The notes under the pieces: generated by a model
The model's database searches: none
The model's input: the letters and a program-made list of their open reading frames with translations, nothing else
Told to the model about the DNA's origin: nothing
Source: Diphasiastrum complanatum
Lineage: Eukaryota; Streptophyta; Lycopodiopsida; Lycopodiales; Lycopodiaceae
Direction of reading: 5' to 3'
Length of the DNA: 64,000 nt
NCBI GenBank assembly: GCA_029204225.1
Contig: CM055100.1
Coordinates: forward strand, 33,443,645 to 33,507,644
Position numbers and translations under genes: made by a program
In this document: one piece after another, positions 36,591 to 48,518 of the stretch
Layout of the letters: every line of letters starts with the position of its first letter
Numbering within the stretch: the stretch's first letter is position 1

Positions 36591-37979
36591 CAATCATGTT
36601 CAACTTATGTATGTCATTTATGCAGTGTTTCAAAATCAATAAAATTGTGTTCCTTGAATGAGTTCGACATGAAGATTGAATCATCAACCTAAGCAACACT
36701 TTTCTTACATATAGCTATTTATTCCAATCACTTGCTAAGTAATCCAATGACACCTAGATGCACAACTTGTTTAAGATTTATATATATATTTTATATTTTC
36801 CATAAGGTTGTTCTTTCGCTCGCGCTTTTTTCATAATTTCACTTGCTTTTGCTCCTCATAAGTTTTGATATTTTCTATCTTGATTATTTGGTTTGTTAGT
36901 AACTTCTTCTTTAGGTGTTGTAATGTTTCCTAGTTGGTGATATAGATAAATAAAAAAATTTGCAGCCCAAATTTAGACTTATTTAAGGTGTTTCATTAAA
37001 AGAGGAAACTATTTCCCAATTGGTTATTCAAGGTGTTTCATTACAACTTTCAAAGAGAAAACCATTTCCCAATTGGTTCTCATATAGGATTGTAGTCTAG
37101 AATCAAAATTTCAACACTTTATGTTGATATGAAGTTGAAACTTTCAGTCATCATTTTTCTTAATGTGAAGTAAAAATATCATATACCCTCAAAAATTAGA
37201 AAAGACAAAAGCTGTGAGCCCACTTCAAAAACACAATGAAACTGCAATACAAACATATCAATGTTGTAACACATCTATCTACCAAGGCCTCCTTGCAAAA
37301 AGCATGGAAGAACAAGAAATAGTTCGAATGGTTTTGAAGTTTTGAACGTCATTTTATCATATTCTTTGTTTAGTGCTGAGACATATATTAATGTATATAG
37401 TTATGACTCATCCAGATCCCCTTGGCCCCCTCGTATCTTATTAGCACATCGGGGTTTGGCCCCGACCCTCTTCAGCTCCCGACACGCGTCCCAGGTGCCG
37501 GCCTGCTGCTGCCCGGCCTGTCTGCCCGGCCTGCCTGACCTATTTTCCACGTGGCAGATCTCAAATTATCCCATAATCAACTGGGAGAAATGAATCTGCC
37601 TCCATATATAATGAAACTGCCCATATTCTCCCATGCATGCGTGAGCATGGAGGTGCCTGTGCACAGGCCTAGTGCCCGGTGCCCCCAGCGTGCTCCTGAG
37701 CGATGGTCCCGACGCCATTGTGTGGTCCCGGGTGCTGGCGCCAGCACCATTGTGGTCCCGCGTGAGGGTGGCGCCAGTGTGGGTGGTGTGACATGTCTTT
37801 GGTGTCCTCCTCTGGCTTTTTTTTCGATGTTGTCTGGTTTTGATTTCGAACTTACTTCTAATCTTTTTACAATGGTGCATAAAGATGGCTCAGTGTCCTG
37901 CTTGTCTTTGCCACTTATGAGCGAATCACGTTCTTTTTGTGGCAAAACTAATTTTGTCCAACTCTGCAAAAAAGAAGAT

Positions 37980-38027
<48 letters not shown>

Positions 38028-38205
38028 TAGCTGATGTGGATGGGATTATTTTGAATTATTGGGACAAGAGTAGCAATGAAAACTGATGAAATCAAAATGA
38101 ACACACTCAAAAAGAATCAGATGTCTTATGTCTCATGTCTACAAGAGTTATTTCTTGGATTTGTGACATACCTTTATGAATTTTGTTCATCTCATCCTTC
38201 CATTG
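36591..38205. other. Intergenic stretch with a GC-rich block
   Basis: The left part is AT-rich and holds a duplicated phrase around AAGGTGTTTCATTA (36,986 and 37,030). A GC-rich block at 37,410-37,800 contains repeated GCCCGGCCTG words, a TTCCACGTGGCAG G-box and a palindromic GGTGCTGGCGCCAGCACC near 37,732. It could be promoter or transposon derived. No gene is recognised. Confidence 0.4.
37985..38022. repeat. (TC)19 microsatellite
   Basis: Nineteen uninterrupted TC dinucleotides. Confidence 0.95.
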
Positions 38206-40440
38206 TCAACACACAAAAATCCACATTACTTGCCATCCACGCAGATTTCTCACTTCATCTCCTTGGGAAAGAATGTAGCATGCAAGGCGATGGTAGTTTA
38301 AGAAGCGCTTCCATTGTCGAGGCTGCCTGCGATCATCGATTGCTCGTCCAAGTAGGTACCTCAAAGCTTTGTTCTCACTCTCAGTGTAGGTCGCAATCAA
38401 TATTGGACTCTCAACAACAAGGTCGGGATACTCAAAAGCAACCTTCACATCCACCTCGTATGTATTGAATTGGTCATTACGTCCTGCAATCAAGAAAACA
38501 ACGGTTTCATTCATGCAGTGTGTTTGAGCTGATTGTGGAAAAATCTAATTTCGTTAGGAATGCGCATTGACCATACCTTCTGGCTCTTTTTTTGCAAATC
38601 GTAAACTTGTTGTACTCTTTCTAGTTGGATCTGCAAGACAAAAAGTAAATCGCTAATTAATAAAGTTTGGTATTTGGATTCATACCATCATGATAAATCA
38701 TGCATGTCAATGGAAAATTCTCCTAATCCTGTATCTGCTACTAAAGCAAACGATGATCTCTTTATACTTTTGCGTCAAAAAAGGACGTTCTTAATATAAC
38801 ACAACACAGAATTTTAAGGTTTATGTGTTCTTTTTGGAACTTACCCATATCAATAGTCAGCTCGCTAGTTCCCTCTTCTGCGCTAGTGCTATCTTGAAAA
38901 TCAGAGGCATCCAAGGTCGTATCTTCATCTTTGATGTCCTCATTATTCCCATCCTTTGAAATGCCAATCTGTGCATTCAAAAAACACATCATGTCTTCGA
39001 TAGCTGGTTCTGTCAGATATACAGGCACCTGGATGATCTTTTGCAAGAATTTTTCTGCAAACTTTACACAATCTGATTGCCCCATCCACTTTTTTTCTGA
39101 ACTTTCTTTAAGCTGACTTGTGATCGCTCGCTGTATCATGTTTACATCCACTCCCAGTACAAAATTTATGTTGCACACGGACAAAATCACATTTATTGCA
39201 CTCACAATCTGCACAATCATTGGCGAGGTCAGTGATTGCAGATTAGACCTTAAAAAAAAGAGAGGAATCATGATTCAATCTTCAAAGGGGAGGGTATGGA
39301 GTGTACGTGACACTTGCAATACATAATCTTCCTCCTTGCATCTATCAAGATCATCTATGAAGACGATAATTCGTAGATTATCACTTGGCGGCAGCTTTGA
39401 AATGCAGGTTCCCGCTATGTAGTATCTGCTTGTAAAAAATTTACTCCACAATTTTCCAAGAAAAATCCAAAATAAACTTGGGTTCTTGCTTATCTGTTCT
39501 TTAAAGAACCGGATGACATCTATAACTTGTTGTTGGTAGCCCAACTTTTCTTTGTGACTTGTGGAGTATGTAGTGGACTGTAAAAGTTGTTGGCTCACAG
39601 GCTTTATCACATTAGACACATTCCTCAAGATGGTCCTTGTTATAACAAGCACACTCAATGGCACTGAAGCACACTCAATGGCACTGATCCATATCGAAAT
39701 GCATCACGGACCAGGATTGATGCTTGGGCTCATAGTGGACATGTGGCAGATTTTAATTGGATCTGACCACAAATGTTTAAACTCATATTAGTTTGGGCCT
39801 TTCAATTAAAAGGCCCAAACTTCAATTATGCCCGTTAGCAGGCTTGAGCAAACCTGCTACCTAGTAGCAGGCAGCCTTCAATGCACCTCGCCGCAGGGCG
39901 GCTCGGTGCATGAAGGCTGCATGCTACAGCCGGTAGCGGGCCTGCTCACGCCCGCTACCTAGTCCGTAGAGTTGTTGGACAGAGATAGCAACTTCCAGGC
40001 CAGCCATGCAATCCACCCTCCAAGCACCATAGTTAAAAACATTGGAAGGATGAGCGTTAGGAAAATAGTATTTGGGTCATTCATCCAAGCATATTTCCAG
40101 CACGTTCTTAGCCATTGAGACGTGTTCATGCAATCTTCCAACTCTTCTAAGATTTTGAGTGCAAGGCTAGCCGAGGCTTGTATCTTATTTTCATATAACC
40201 ATGTGTTGTAGGACACGGTAAGCACAGAAGGAACATGTACTTCGTCTACATCCATATGTTTGGTAGACTTGGACTCCACATGTTGTTTACACTCCACAAA
40301 TTATTTGTTGAGCATGATCACGTTGTTGTAACATCCATTTATATCTATCTCAATTAAACTCATATCTATTTTTGAGGAGTCTACAACTAATGGGATTGAC
40401 CGATCGCATGAGGACATGACTCAAAATGATCGAAAGCTAA
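38206..40440 (-). CDS. KAP-family P-loop NTPase, copy B (incomplete, possibly decaying)
   Basis: Minus-strand pieces follow KAP NTPase order. VLTVSYNTWLYENKIQAS with LALKILEELED matches the 'FNAWxY' block (40,297-40,140). Two hydrophobic segments follow, typical of KAP proteins with membrane helices inside the ATPase domain. FIDDLDRC is Walker B; INFVLGVDVNMIQRAI and FLQKIIQVPVYL follow, then QPRQWKRFLNYHRLACYIL, the C-terminal sensor region. Exons 38,206-38,483, 38,577-38,630, 38,845-39,208 and one ending at 39,314 join in frame with GT-AG introns. A foldback element (39,828-39,966) separates the two membrane segments, and no Walker A was found upstream. KAP proteins are membrane-associated ATPases best known from bacteria and animals (Kidins220). 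Identity is solid; function unknown. Confidence 0.7.
39791..39820. repeat. Short perfect inverted repeat
   Basis: GTTTGGGCCTTT and AAAGGCCCAAAC are complementary 12-bp arms around a 6-bp spacer, next to the foldback element in KAP copy B. Confidence 0.85.
39828..39966. mobile_element. Foldback MITE inserted in KAP copy B
   Basis: A ~139-bp palindromic element: GTTAGCAGGCTTGAGCA at the left pairs with TGCTCACGCCCGCTACC at the right, AGCAGGCAGCCTTCA pairs with TGAAGGCTGCATGCT, and the centre is TGCACCTCGCCGC/AGGGCGGCTCGGTGCA. A partial copy lies at 22,741-22,820. No target duplication was certain. Confidence 0.65.
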
Positions 40441-40858
40441 TGGTAAGTAATCATTTCATTGCTCTTTTCATTTGTGATATTATGTGGAGAGATAGTAGGG
40501 GAGGAGGAGGCCATTGCTTCAAAAGCTAGTATTGTGATCTTTTTAATGTAATGTGAATGGGCACATGAATAAAGGTTATTGGAATTTTGCTCATCATATT
40601 TAGAGCTCTTGTGAAGTGGTTGAATAGAACTTTCAAGATCTTGGTATTGTAGTGAAGCTATAGTATGATATTGTGGCCCATTGCATTTTGTAGCCTTCAA
40701 GTAAAATCAAGCTTGGTGTTGATGCTTCTTTTTGACAAATTTTAACATGATATCAAAGCTTTCTTAAGGGTTCATCGGGCTTCTATACACGTCATTTTGA
40801 AGGAATTTTCATGATATAGGTTTCACTTTTGTGTACTGGTTTACAAGTCACAAAACTT

Positions 40859-41540
40859 TTAGAAGATTTTCCACTGTCGCCGAAGCATAGGATGAAGTTT
40901 GCTATGCACACATCCAGCAACATCATCCAGAGAATCTGAGTTATATAAGACAAACAACACTGGCTGCAGGTTTTGAACAGACAAATTGCCCTGCTTCAAT
41001 GGATCTGTGAGCTCGTAATAACCTTCAAAGACCTTGCATTTTAAATCTTTCATTTTGTGAAGGCTTGTCTTTATTCCCTCTTTTATATCTTGTTTCAAGA
41101 ACAAAATGACAACACAAAGTTTATGTTGTGTCATGAGGGTCGCCATGCAATGCCGCACCATTGACACGATATAGGAAGAATCCAAAGAATCTATATTATC
41201 AAATATATACAAGGTTGGTCGTTCCCACGAGGAATATGGAACACTCATAAAATTAGATTTTTCTACACCGCAACAAATGGCTTCTTCGCCTTCAGAATTC
41301 CTGACTTTACAAAAAAATCTCCATCCTGTACTGGAGGTGTTGGCACCTACTTCAGAAATATTTGCAACCAAATATCTTTCCTTCAATTTATTTACAATTA
41401 ATCTTAAGGGTAAAGGAATATCACCAACCAAGGTGGATATGGTTCTGTTGCTCGCACCAATCGTTGCCCGCATCCAATCGTTGGCAAACCTTTTATTGAT
41501 AGATTTAGAAAAACGTAGTGACCAAAAAAAAGAGAAATGA
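40859..41540 (-). pseudogene. Unknown NTPase-like fragment upstream of KAP copy B
   Basis: A ~204-codon minus-strand frame, open upstream to about 41,540, reads ANDWMRATIGASNRTISTLV, then SSWERPTLYIFDNIDSLDSS and HKLCVVILFLKQDIKEGI, and ends LHPMLRRQWKIF. TLYIFDNID followed by a hydrophobic strand resembles a Walker B of a P-loop ATPase, but no Walker A precedes it. It lies 400 bp upstream of KAP copy B on the same strand, so it may be an earlier exon of that gene or a separate relic. The family is not recognised. Confidence 0.35.
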
Positions 41541-43160
41541 CCTAGACACCCGTTTTTTCAAAAAGCTGAAAATTGTTTGAAAATTTGCCAAAATATTGAA
41601 TGTCAAATCTATAAAAATTAATCAAAAAATTAAAAAAGTTTCATTTTGTTATAATTTACAAATATGGAAAAACATAAGGAGTTATTATTATTTTTTTCAT
41701 TTCCAAATTTGGCTCTACTGTAAAATTTTCAAATGTGAACAAATTATTGATTTTTTTTTTTGTAATAATTTCGGATTTTCAAACTTTGGAAGTTTAACTT
41801 TTGGAGAAACCATTGAAAATTTAAGTGATTTGAATAGCTTAAAAATTCTATTAAAAAAACATTTGTTGAATTGTTTCTAAAATACACATATTAAACTTGT
41901 TTATGACTAATTATGATGACTAAAATATAAATACCTAGAATTGATTGGATTGAAAAATATGTGCAAAATACAATTAAATTTTTTTTGTTATGTAGATGCA
42001 ATGCTGTAGACTAAAGCTCAACAATGTTTACTTGAACACAAAGGATAGGCAGCATTTACTTGAACACAAAGGATCAGGCAACATTTAATTGAAGACTAAA
42101 ACTCAACAACGTCTACTTGATTACAAACCCAACTGAATGCTAGATGACACAAGCAAAACAGGCCATTGACCAGCTCAATGCAGTGTCAGCAGCTATTCTC
42201 TGGATTCCCTTTTGGCCCTGGCTGTTGCCTTCATCCAACAAATGAAAAGCTTTCTTTGCCACTTTCTGATAATGTGTGCTACCAAAAGAGCAAGTAGGTC
42301 TAAAGCAACCAGCCATGCCAACCCTAAGAAGGCTGACATCCTAGAGTTAAAAGAGTGAAGATTTCAATTCTAGTGAAAAGTTGGGAGATTGGAGGCATAA
42401 AAAATGATGTGTTGTTGTTGACTTCCATCTCAAAACTTCCACACAAGAAGCTGATTACAGATTTGTTGGTTCATTTAGCATAGTCCATTTGCATTGACTC
42501 CAGCTCCTTTAACGAGCAGACTCACGTTCACGAGCAGACCCACGTTCACGTTGCCGCTTGATCCATCCGTGAGATTGATAGCTGGCCTGCTACTCTGCCT
42601 GCGGACTACTCTGTCTGTGGACTGATATAAGGTAGAGAGCGACCATCGTTTTAAGGTAGAGAGCGATGCATTTCATTTACGGAGCTTTGGACTCTCAAGC
42701 CCTACCTCCTTTGCATTCAACAACAATGGGTGAAGCCGTTGGTCATAATGTAAGGCTTTATGCATAACAAGTAATGCTTCTTGGTTTCCAAGGGGAGGCT
42801 CGAACCTGGGACCAAAGAAACTTTGGATGCCAAGCTAACCAGTTGAGCCAACCTCGTTGGGTCATAAAAAGTAATGGCATGATCTGATCTATGATCCAAT
42901 CCTAAACTATGATACTAGAAGACTTACAACATCCCTGATCGGCATCAGAACGCAAGAAAAGATGACAAAGCAAGAGATACACAATATTATGAGATTGTTG
43001 ACAAATCGAACAAAACAATAAGAAATTACTACGAGAGTTAAATGAAAAAGCCAAATAAATGTAAAGCAACGTATACTTTTACTTTGATAAATGACGAATG
43101 CAGAGGGCACCATCATTGTAGCAAACAAATGAGAAAATGCAGCAAGCTCTCAGCTCTGCA
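41541..43160. other. AT-rich intergenic stretch
   Basis: No gene recognised. Short tandem duplications occur, for example TTTACTTGAACACAAAGGAT at about 42,027 and 42,055, ACGAGCAGACYCACGTTCACG near 42,514-42,550 (two copies), and RAGGTAGAGAGCGA near 42,630-42,665. Confidence 0.45.
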
Positions 43161-43164
43161 AAAA

Positions 43165-43980
43165 GTTTTCACCTATGCTCAGCATAGGTGAATCTTTTTC
43201 TTTACACAAAATCTTTAATATACATAGCATAAAGATTCTATATAAACAAAAAGATTCTTCTATGCCAAGCATAGCAGATTTTTTTTTGCTATGCTCGACA
43301 TAGAAATTTAAAAAAAAATACTCGTGTAGCCAAGCAAAGGGATTGAGAATTGTTAAGATTTGCCAATATGTTGTTTGTTTGAAAATGTCCACATTATGGA
43401 AGATTGACTTACTCTGTCGACAAAAACAACGAAGGCCCATTTTGAGTCCTATGCCGAGCATAGGACTCAAAATGCTTCTTCGTTGAGTCCTATGCTAAGC
43501 ATAGAACCTATGCCGAGCATAGGACTCAAAATGCTTCTTCGTTGAGTCCTATGCTAAGCATAGAACCTATGCTGAGTATAGGACTCAAAATGCTCCTTTG
43601 TTGAGTCCTATGCTGAGCATAGGACGTATGCTGATCATAGGACTCAAAATGCTCCTTCGTTGAGTCCTATGCTGAGCATTCTATGCTGAGCATAGGTCTC
43701 AAAATGTTCCCTCGTTGAGTCCTACGCTTTATTGGCAACTTCATCAACAAAAATGGTCCTAGATTCAACATTTCGGTGATCATTACGGAAATGTTGAACA
43801 TAGCTATGCTTTGCTGACAAAGTTGTTGACAAAAGCAATGAAGGCCCATGGTCATTCTTGTGCTGAGCATAGCAAAAGGAACGTCAACGTTTGTTCTTTT
43901 GATATGCTCAGCATAGCTAAAGTTTCTCTTGCTATGCTCAACATAGCCAAAGTTTCTATTGCTATGTTCAGTATAGTAAA
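43165..43980. repeat. Satellite built on a CTATGCTGAGCATAG palindrome, with a 59-bp tandem core
   Basis: The core array has a first partial unit from 43,444, then units starting at 43,485, 43,544, 43,603 (59 bp each) and 43,662 (55 bp), ending near 43,728. Each full unit begins GAGTCCTATGC and carries two copies of the near-palindrome CTATGCYRAGCATAG followed by GACTCAAAATGCTYCTTCGTT. Isolated palindromes of the same type lie on both sides (for example near 43,171, 43,262, 43,290, 43,858, 43,903, 43,930, 43,960). Single-strand folding would give a row of hairpins. Short frames through it are artefacts of the repeat. Confidence 0.9.
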
Positions 43981-43989
43981 AAAAAGTAC

Positions 43990-45300
43990 TTGAAAGTTTT
44001 GAAAACTTAAGAAATAAAATAGATTGAAAATTAAAAAGCAAGAAAACAAAAAATTAAAATAAAAAAAATAAAAAATGGAAAAATTATAAATATTAAAAAT
44101 CAAAATATCAAAATATCAAAAAATCATGAAAATTGAATATTAAAAAAATATATATTTTTAATAAATTTAAATATTTATATTGAATATTAAGATAGAAATT
44201 CTAAAAAAATATTTAAAAACTAAAACATAAGAGTAATTTGATAATTCACAACAAATGTGGAGTGTGTTATAAATAATTTTTTGTAGAATGAAGAAAGATG
44301 ATATGTGAGCTCAAAAAATAATAGGAAAACTGTAAAAGCTGCAAAAATGAAGTGGTGCGGTAATCTGAATGCAATTCAAATTGGAAGTCTTGTTGCACTT
44401 CTATCTTCAAAAAATAGAGAAAAACATCTATTCTGGATTGCCAAAGTGCTTGAGTTCAATTGAAATAGTAATCAGACAAAAGTATTACATGTCCATTGTT
44501 GCGTAGCACTTCAACAAGTTTCTTTTTGAGAAACTATGAATTTGAAATGTTGCAAATAGATTTGAAGGTCAAGAGAAAACGATTGTCAAAAAATCAATTA
44601 AAGGTTGATGATTTGAATTTAGAGGATGTAGACAATTTTGGCATTTAATTTTTAGCTAATAATGACTAATCATTTATGAAAATGAACTATAGCCATTTTG
44701 AAAGAACGACTTGGATTAATGAGACAACCAACGTCTTCAACTTGTCAGCAACAGAGAGAAGTTGACTTACAAGGTTTCTTGTCAATATTGCACGTTGATT
44801 CCAAAGAAGATATCTCAACTAACTCTAATGAAAAAGATGGGTCCTCCACTTTGTCAACTCAAAATGAGAGTGTTCAGAATATGTCAAGTTCTGAATCGAG
44901 AGACATGAATAAAATTCCTAGCCTTTTCGTAAAAGTTTATGAGATTTAGATTCTCAAAAATCAAGTGTTGGCTTGAAATATTGTTTATTTTTTATCATGA
45001 TGCTTTTATGACATTTTAAAAAAAAACTTATAATGATCTATAAAAAACTTGTAATATTCTGCTAAAAAAATGCATGCATTTTTTTGAACTTTTTTTAGGT
45101 ATAGTTTAGAGATTGACTCAAGAAAATCATGATTTTGGCCTAAAAATAGGTAATCTAAAAAATACCAAAAAATGTTACTCTTTTTTAGGTCAAAGTTCCA
45201 AAACGAATGTCATCGTGTTGAAAGCAATTTAATATTTTCTTTGTCATACTCCACATTTGGGGGCAGGTTTTTTTTTCATAGAAATTAGATATTTTACAAT
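43990..45300 (+). other. AT-rich stretch with a possible transposon-protein tail
   Basis: 43,990-44,280 is very A-rich with no gene. At 44,345-44,530 the plus strand reads WCGNLNAIQIGSLVALLSS, FWIAKVLEFN and TKVLHVHCCVAL, separated by a stop. This resembles the short 'FWIAKV' C-terminal tail seen in some transposon-encoded proteins. A Ser/Gln-rich frame at 44,698-44,949 follows without recognisable domain. The assignment is weak. Confidence 0.25.
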
Positions 45301-45358
45301 ATTGAGAGCACAATTTTCATGTACAAGTGAAGTCACGCCCTCCTCGATGTGCTTATCT

Positions 45359-47275
45359 TTATTTTTTCCTTCCAAAATACAGCTCCCCATTTATTAACTT
45401 TTTACATATGGGAAAACAAAGATGGTCTGGCACATATCTCAAGCTTCTAAAGAATCTAATTATCATCAAAATCATTTTCACCCTCTTACTAGATATAATT
45501 GCCGACTTTTCATAAGAAATTTGGTTTGCACAGTAAAATTTCATAACATCCAAAAAGGTTTTGAATGTCTCATCAGATCGTAGAAGAATTCGCGTGTATT
45601 CCTCAAACTTGTCATACAAGCTTTTGAGGGCCACCTTTCCATACAGTGTCCCAGTTATCTCACTGCCAAGTACCCCTCTCAATCCGAGATAGAATTTGCA
45701 CATTCTTTTTCTTTGTTCAAGAGAGAGTTTGAGGCCCTTGATATATCTTGGTCGTTCGCATTCGACCCAAAGAGCGTGTCCACATTCCATGATCTCTGCC
45801 AAGGTGCTCTTCTTTTTCTGTCAGATTCCAAAATGTAGCGATTCTGATCTTGGAAAATGCAGATTCTTGCATGGACAAATCTAAACCGTGACTCAAAAGT
45901 AGCTGGTAATAATCTTCGTTTTCTTAATGCTTTAACAACACCCTCGTTGCAAGCACAACAAAAGTGTTGACCGTCAATTGGTTCAAAGCGACAGTTTTCT
46001 AGAAACCGATTTTTAGATAGACCATCTAACTTCGAGCCCGGTGCTAAATCATCTGCCTTCAAATATCTATCAGCATATACCTCTTTATTATTCTCCATAT
46101 CCCATGTTTGAAAAGTTTTAAAGGCCTTCTCAAAATCTTCAGGATTGTCAAATTGAACGGTTGTTTTGGCACTTTCCCGGTAATATATGGGCCTCAAAGT
46201 AATGTTGATGGAGGCTGGTGGAGGACCTTGAGGTGTACTCATAGATTGGAAAAGTTGTCCAACAAAACTATAATCCAATGCACGTTGGTTTGTGAAGAGC
46301 GAGGCTCGGTGAATGTTTTTTGTCTCCACATGAAACTGATGTCTACCCCAAACATATCCAACATCATATGTAGAAAAGCAATATAAGTTGACATTTGTGT
46401 CGCCTTCAAATTCGTCCACGTCGACATGTTCCTGATCTGATTCGGAGCTTGCATCACCTATCCTCGGAAACACTGTAACATGGGGCTCCAACGGTTGCTT
46501 CCATGCCCTTCCAATAGGTCTCGTTGCTTTCCACCCATGTTGAATATCCGCGCTTTCCCTGCGTACAGATGGTCTTTTTTTTTGTAGCCTTGACTTTTCT
46601 CCTTGATGAGCATGAATTTCATTCTGACACAAAAGGAACAATATCGAGGCAAGCGACTTCTTCGACTTCCATGTCTTCTACCAATGGACCAACTTTGAGG
46701 CCAACGACCTCTCCGACTTCCTTGTCTTCATCCAATGAAGGATCCTCCAATCTGTCATGTAATTCCGGCGACGTACCCAAAGTTGAGAGAATTGAAGAGA
46801 CCAGTGTGCTAGCCTCCATAAAGATTTCTTCATTTATATTGTTCAAGCTCTCATATTTGCTAGCTAGAAGGAACATGCCACTCACCAACTGTCCTTCAAA
46901 ATTCAAACAGACAATATTTTCATCTTGAGTTTTAGGTGGGACAGTGAAATGCATGAGGTCTTCACATGAAAGAACAACATGATGCTCGGTCCCATCTCGA
47001 GTTCATGTCATAAACTCTACGCGATCGAAATTGATCTCGTTGTGAAAATAGATCCCTCGAATTAAACCAAGGGACTGAACATCATCGTCCATACTGAACG
47101 TGGGATCACCTACAGATTTTTTGAAACCACCACAAACGATTTAACATGAGTTCCAGAAGAGCTTGATTTTGTTGAAATCTTCCAAGCCCTCGTAAAAAAC
47201 AAGAGACTTGGTTCCTCTGAAGGTCGGAACACAGTTTCGTCAGCAACATAGAAAGCCTGGCCAAATTGCAGTCAT
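45359..47275 (-). pseudogene. Unknown gene with a PIDGQH motif, broken by frameshifts
   Basis: Three minus-strand frames continue one another: about 47,275-46,619, 46,641-45,810 and 45,802-45,359. The middle one reads NITLRPIYYRESAKTTVQFD, KADDLAPGSKLDGL, then RFEPIDGQHFCCACNEGV and KALRKRRLLPATFESRFRFV. PIDGQH with a following alanine-cysteine helix resembles ParB/DGQHR-type domains, where the residue after QH is usually Arg; here it is Phe. The last frame (MAEIMECGHALWVECERPRY) follows after a small shift. At least two stops lie in the first part. It sits between the KAP copies on the same strand. Function unknown. Confidence 0.4.
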
Positions 47276-47370
47276 CCCAACTTCAGTTAGTGCACTATAA
47301 ATGTTTATTGCTTATTCTGAAAAAAAATCTATTGGTTCCTACATCTTTTTTTGTTTGTTTTTTTTTAAAA

Positions 47371-47497
47371 AGTGTGGAGGAAACCATTCGCCGCAGATGG
47401 CTTCCTCCACAATTTTTTTTTTCATCCGCGCGGCGGATGGCTTCCTACACTTGTTTTTTGCTTTTAAAAAAAAAGATTTTGTTGACAAAAATGTTTC

Positions 47498-47538
<41 letters not shown>

Positions 47539-47900
47539 CTGTTTTAATAAAAAAATTGTGGAGCCGCGGATGGCTTCCTACTTTTTTTTTTTCGAAAAGA
47601 CATCTGGCTTATTCTTAGAAAATGTAGGAATGAAACTTCTTACCATTTTATAAAAAGGGAAAAAAATCAGTGGATGAATGAAATTTTGAAATTTTGTTGA
47701 TATCAAACTAGATAATCTTGAAAGCAAACGGAAATCTACATTGGGGACTCCCTATATTTATGTTTTTTTTCATTGTGTCATTTCTCAGAATTGCTTATGG
47801 GATTAACCATATGACGTGTCAGATTGACACTAATCCAAGCACCCTCCATTTTTTTGCTTATTCTAAAAAAATTGTGGAGGAAGCCATCCGCCACCCAAAA
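47371..47900. repeat. Dispersed inverted motif GTGGAGGAAGCCATCCGCC and long poly-T
   Basis: Forward copies lie at about 47,372 and 47,874, and reverse copies near 47,394, 47,432 and 47,564, each beside an A/T-run and several beside the phrase GCTTATTCT. A 38-base T run occupies 47,501-47,538. The block separates the PIDGQH gene from KAP copy A and looks like an eroded foldback insertion. Confidence 0.6.
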
Positions 47901-48500
47901 ATCACCGAAAATTCCAAATTGCTAACACACAAAAATAGTTGTACTTGCCAATCACACAGATTTCTCACTTCATCTCCTTGGGAAAGAATCTTCCATGCAA
48001 GGCGATGGTAATTTAAGATGCGCATTCATTGTCGAGGCTGCCTGCGGTCAGAGGATATTCAGACGTATCTACTATCTACCTCGCATCTATTGGATTGGTC
48101 ACCACCTGCACTTAAAAAAATAAAGGTTTCAATCATGCACACAATTCTTGACTTGAATTGAGAAAAATATTGATCATACCTTGTATCTCTTTTTTCGCAA
48201 TTTGTGAACTTGTTGTATTGTTTCTAGTTGTTGGATCTGCAATGTAAATGGCTAAATAAAGTTTGGTATTTGGGGGGGTTCATATCATTATGATAAATCA
48301 TGCATGTCATTGAAAAATTCTCCCAATCTAAAGCAAACGATGATCTTTTTATGGTTACATCCACTCCCAATACAACATTTATGTTGCACATGGACAAAAT
48401 TACATTTATTGCACCCACAATCTGGACAATCATTGGCGAATTAGTTAGTGATTGCAAATTAGACATAATAAAAAAGAGAAATCATGATTCAATCTTAACA

Positions 48501-48518
48501 GGGGGGGGGGGGGGGGGG
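48501..48518. repeat. Poly-G tract (18 G)
   Basis: Eighteen consecutive G within an intron-like part of KAP copy A. Copy B has only a short G run (GGGGAGGG) at the matching place. Confidence 0.9.

Noticed and set aside
37551-38030. 159-codon plus-strand frame ending in Leu-Ser repeats
   Set aside because: The tail is the (TC)19 microsatellite and the front is GC-rich non-coding sequence without conserved motif.
38206-40440. Bacterial contamination as the source of the KAP NTPase
   Set aside because: Three GT-AG introns with matching phases and flanking plant transposons argue for a nuclear gene.
43444-43728. CRISPR array
   Set aside because: Units are directly adjacent with no unique spacers, the genome is eukaryotic and no cas gene is present.
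43667-44103. Overlapping frames with repeated MLSIAR or HSKRN words
   Set aside because: They are translations of the palindromic satellite, not proteins.
47266-47618. Open frames with long phenylalanine runs
   Set aside because: They are produced by the 38-T tract and neighbouring T-runs and have no domain.
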